Of a stretch of DNA of 14,633 nt, positions 13,580-14,633 are shown piece after piece (within the stretch, counting starts at the first letter, position 1; the number at the start of each line of letters is the position of its first letter). The stretch is from contig JASJBY010000045.1 in NCBI GenBank assembly GCA_030066245.1, positions 1 through 14,633 on the forward strand, given 5' to 3'. The stretch is from Gammaproteobacteria bacterium. GTDB taxonomy: Bacteria > Pseudomonadota > Gammaproteobacteria > JAABTG01. The translations under genes were made by a program, and so were the position numbers. The notes below the pieces were generated by a model. It had not been told where the DNA came from. It worked only from the letters and a program-made list of their open reading frames with translations, and searched no databases.

Positions 13580-14633
13580 ATGTGTCGTTCGCTCGCGAAT
13601 CATACCCATCCGTCCGAAATCTTCCGAGCTGGCCTGCTGCTGATGGTCGTCGGCGCCGTGGCCGTCTCTGGCTGCACCCAGCTCGGTCCCGACCTGATGA
13701 AGGCCGGGCGCAACGAGTACAACAAAGTCCTGGCGCAGACCGAGGATGAGGAAACCCTGCTCAACCTGGTGCGCATGCGCTACGCGGATAATGTGGGAAT
13801 GCTCAACGTGAGCAGTGTCTCCACCTCGTTCACCTGGAATCAGGGTGCAAGCGCCCAGGCGCAGAAGTTCGAGGCAGGCAGCAAGGATGACAACATTGCC
13901 GTGCGTGGTCAGCTCGACTATACGGAGCGCCCCACCATCACTTACACACCGTTGGGCGGCGCAGATCTCGTAAAAAACGTGCTGACCCCCATGGAGGTCG
14001 ACTCCCTGCTTCTGCTGTCCCGCTCGGGCTGGAGCATCGAGCGCCTGTTGCGGGTTATGGCCAACCGCATGAACGGAACGGACAACGCCCGGGAGGCCTC
14101 TGGCCCGACGCCGGAGGATGCGCCTGAGTTCGCAGAATTCTTTAGTGCCGCGAAGCTGCTGCGTAGCCTGCAGACCCAGGGGTTGATTACCTTCGGATAT
14201 CGAAAAGAGGGGGAGGAGCAAGTGCCCGCAATGCGCCTCGAGCCCGAGGCCCGGGGATCGAACGAGGCGCTTGCGCTTTTTACCTTGCTTGGACTTGACC
14301 CCAACAGGGGGCTGTTCACCATCAAATCGGCCGGCCGGCGCCGGAGTGCCGACTCATTGGGCGTAGAGCTACGTTCCCTGGTCGGGATCATGTTCTTTCT
14401 GTCCCACGCCGTCGATGTTCCTGCGCGAGACCGGGTTCTGGGGCGGGTGACGGTGACCCGGAACGAGCAGGGCGAGCCCTTCGACTGGACCCCGGTGATC
14501 GGCGACCTGCTGGATATCCGGTCCCAGTCGACACCGCCGGAGAACGCCGCGATGGCCGTCCGTTACCGGGATACCTGGTTCTACGTGGACGACTCGGATA
14601 TCAACTCGAAATACACCTTTATGCTGCTGCGCA
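13580..14633 (+). CDS. conserved lipoprotein of unknown function (runs off right edge)
   Basis: An ATG at 13580, with a GGGGGG purine run six bases upstream, opens 351 codons without a stop to the window edge. The N terminus has a hydrophobic core (FRAGLLLMVVGAVAVSGC) ending in a lipobox V-S-G-C at about residue 33, so the mature protein is lipid-anchored. Behind it, 'LMKAGRNEYNKVLAQTEDEE' and 'TLLNLVRMRYADN' resemble the start of uncharacterised large proteobacterial lipoproteins. Later motifs include 'GIMFFLSHAVDVP' and 'RYRDTWFYVDDSDINSKYTF'. Codon use is GC-rich and uniform. A 298-codon antiparallel frame exists but lacks any recognisable feature and was judged a shadow. Confidence 0.85.
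   Translation, partial: MCRSLANHTHPSEIFRAGLLLMVVGAVAVSGCTQLGPDLMKAGRNEYNKVLAQTEDEETLLNLVRMRYADNVGMLNVSSVSTSFTWNQGASAQAQKFEAGSKDDNIAVRGQLDYTERPTITYTPLGGADLVKNVLTPMEVDSLLLLSRSGWSIERLLRVMANRMNGTDNAREASGPTPEDAPEFAEFFSAAKLLRSLQTQGLITFGYRKEGEEQVPAMRLEPEARGSNEALALFTLLGLDPNRGLFTIKSAGRRRSADSLGVELRSLVGIMFFLSHAVDVPARDRVLGRVTVTRNEQGEPFDWTPVIGDLLDIRSQSTPPENAAMAVRYRDTWFYVDDSDINSKYTFMLLR

Noticed and set aside
13325..14221. 298-codon minus-strand open frame
   Set aside because: It lies antiparallel to the lipoprotein gene, lacks a ribosome-binding site or recognisable motif, and has low-complexity Arg/His/Gln-rich composition typical of shadows in GC-rich DNA.

Overview
The window comes from a GC-rich Gram-negative bacterium, most likely a gammaproteobacterium. 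The evidence is an AsmA-family protein, a large MscS-type channel with an N-terminal periplasmic domain, two lipobox-bearing proteins and several proteobacterial-style toxin-antitoxin modules. I cannot name the genus. No rRNA, tRNA, CRISPR array, integrase or complete transposase gene was seen.

Three sound blocks frame a decayed interior. At the left edge an AsmA-like gene (minus strand) runs off the window and diverges from two small plus-strand genes, a possible secreted protein and a two-helix membrane protein. A complete higBA module follows. The best-preserved large gene is an 857-residue MscS-family channel (3739-6312, minus) with a tandemly duplicated periplasmic domain. At the right edge a conserved lipoprotein gene (13580 onward, plus) leaves the window.

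Between them lies a gene graveyard. An NhaP2/CvrA-type antiporter (2926-3622) has an internal deletion, a frameshift and a nonsense codon. A two-module solute-binding lipoprotein upstream of mscS (6393-8080) has a frameshift and two in-frame stops. A sugar-binding protein remnant (8085-8480) precedes it. From about 8560 to 10533 there are partial second copies of genes that also exist elsewhere in the window: a DUF4160/DUF2442 pair, the last codons of the small membrane protein, and the 3' end of mscS plus its downstream flank. That second mscS copy is split by about 1.16 kb carrying an intact mazEF module, and the split is bounded by a 10-bp direct repeat, as expected for an insertion.

The main pattern is in the toxin-antitoxin genes. 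higBA and mazEF look complete. In contrast, two vapC toxins and one BrnT-like toxin survive only as ends joined by deletions, while all three adjacent antitoxin genes remain open. The region therefore appears to have lost three toxins and kept their antitoxins. Two non-coding palindromic elements, a 247-bp element with 19-bp inverted ends and a 118-bp imperfect hairpin, also suggest mobile-element activity.
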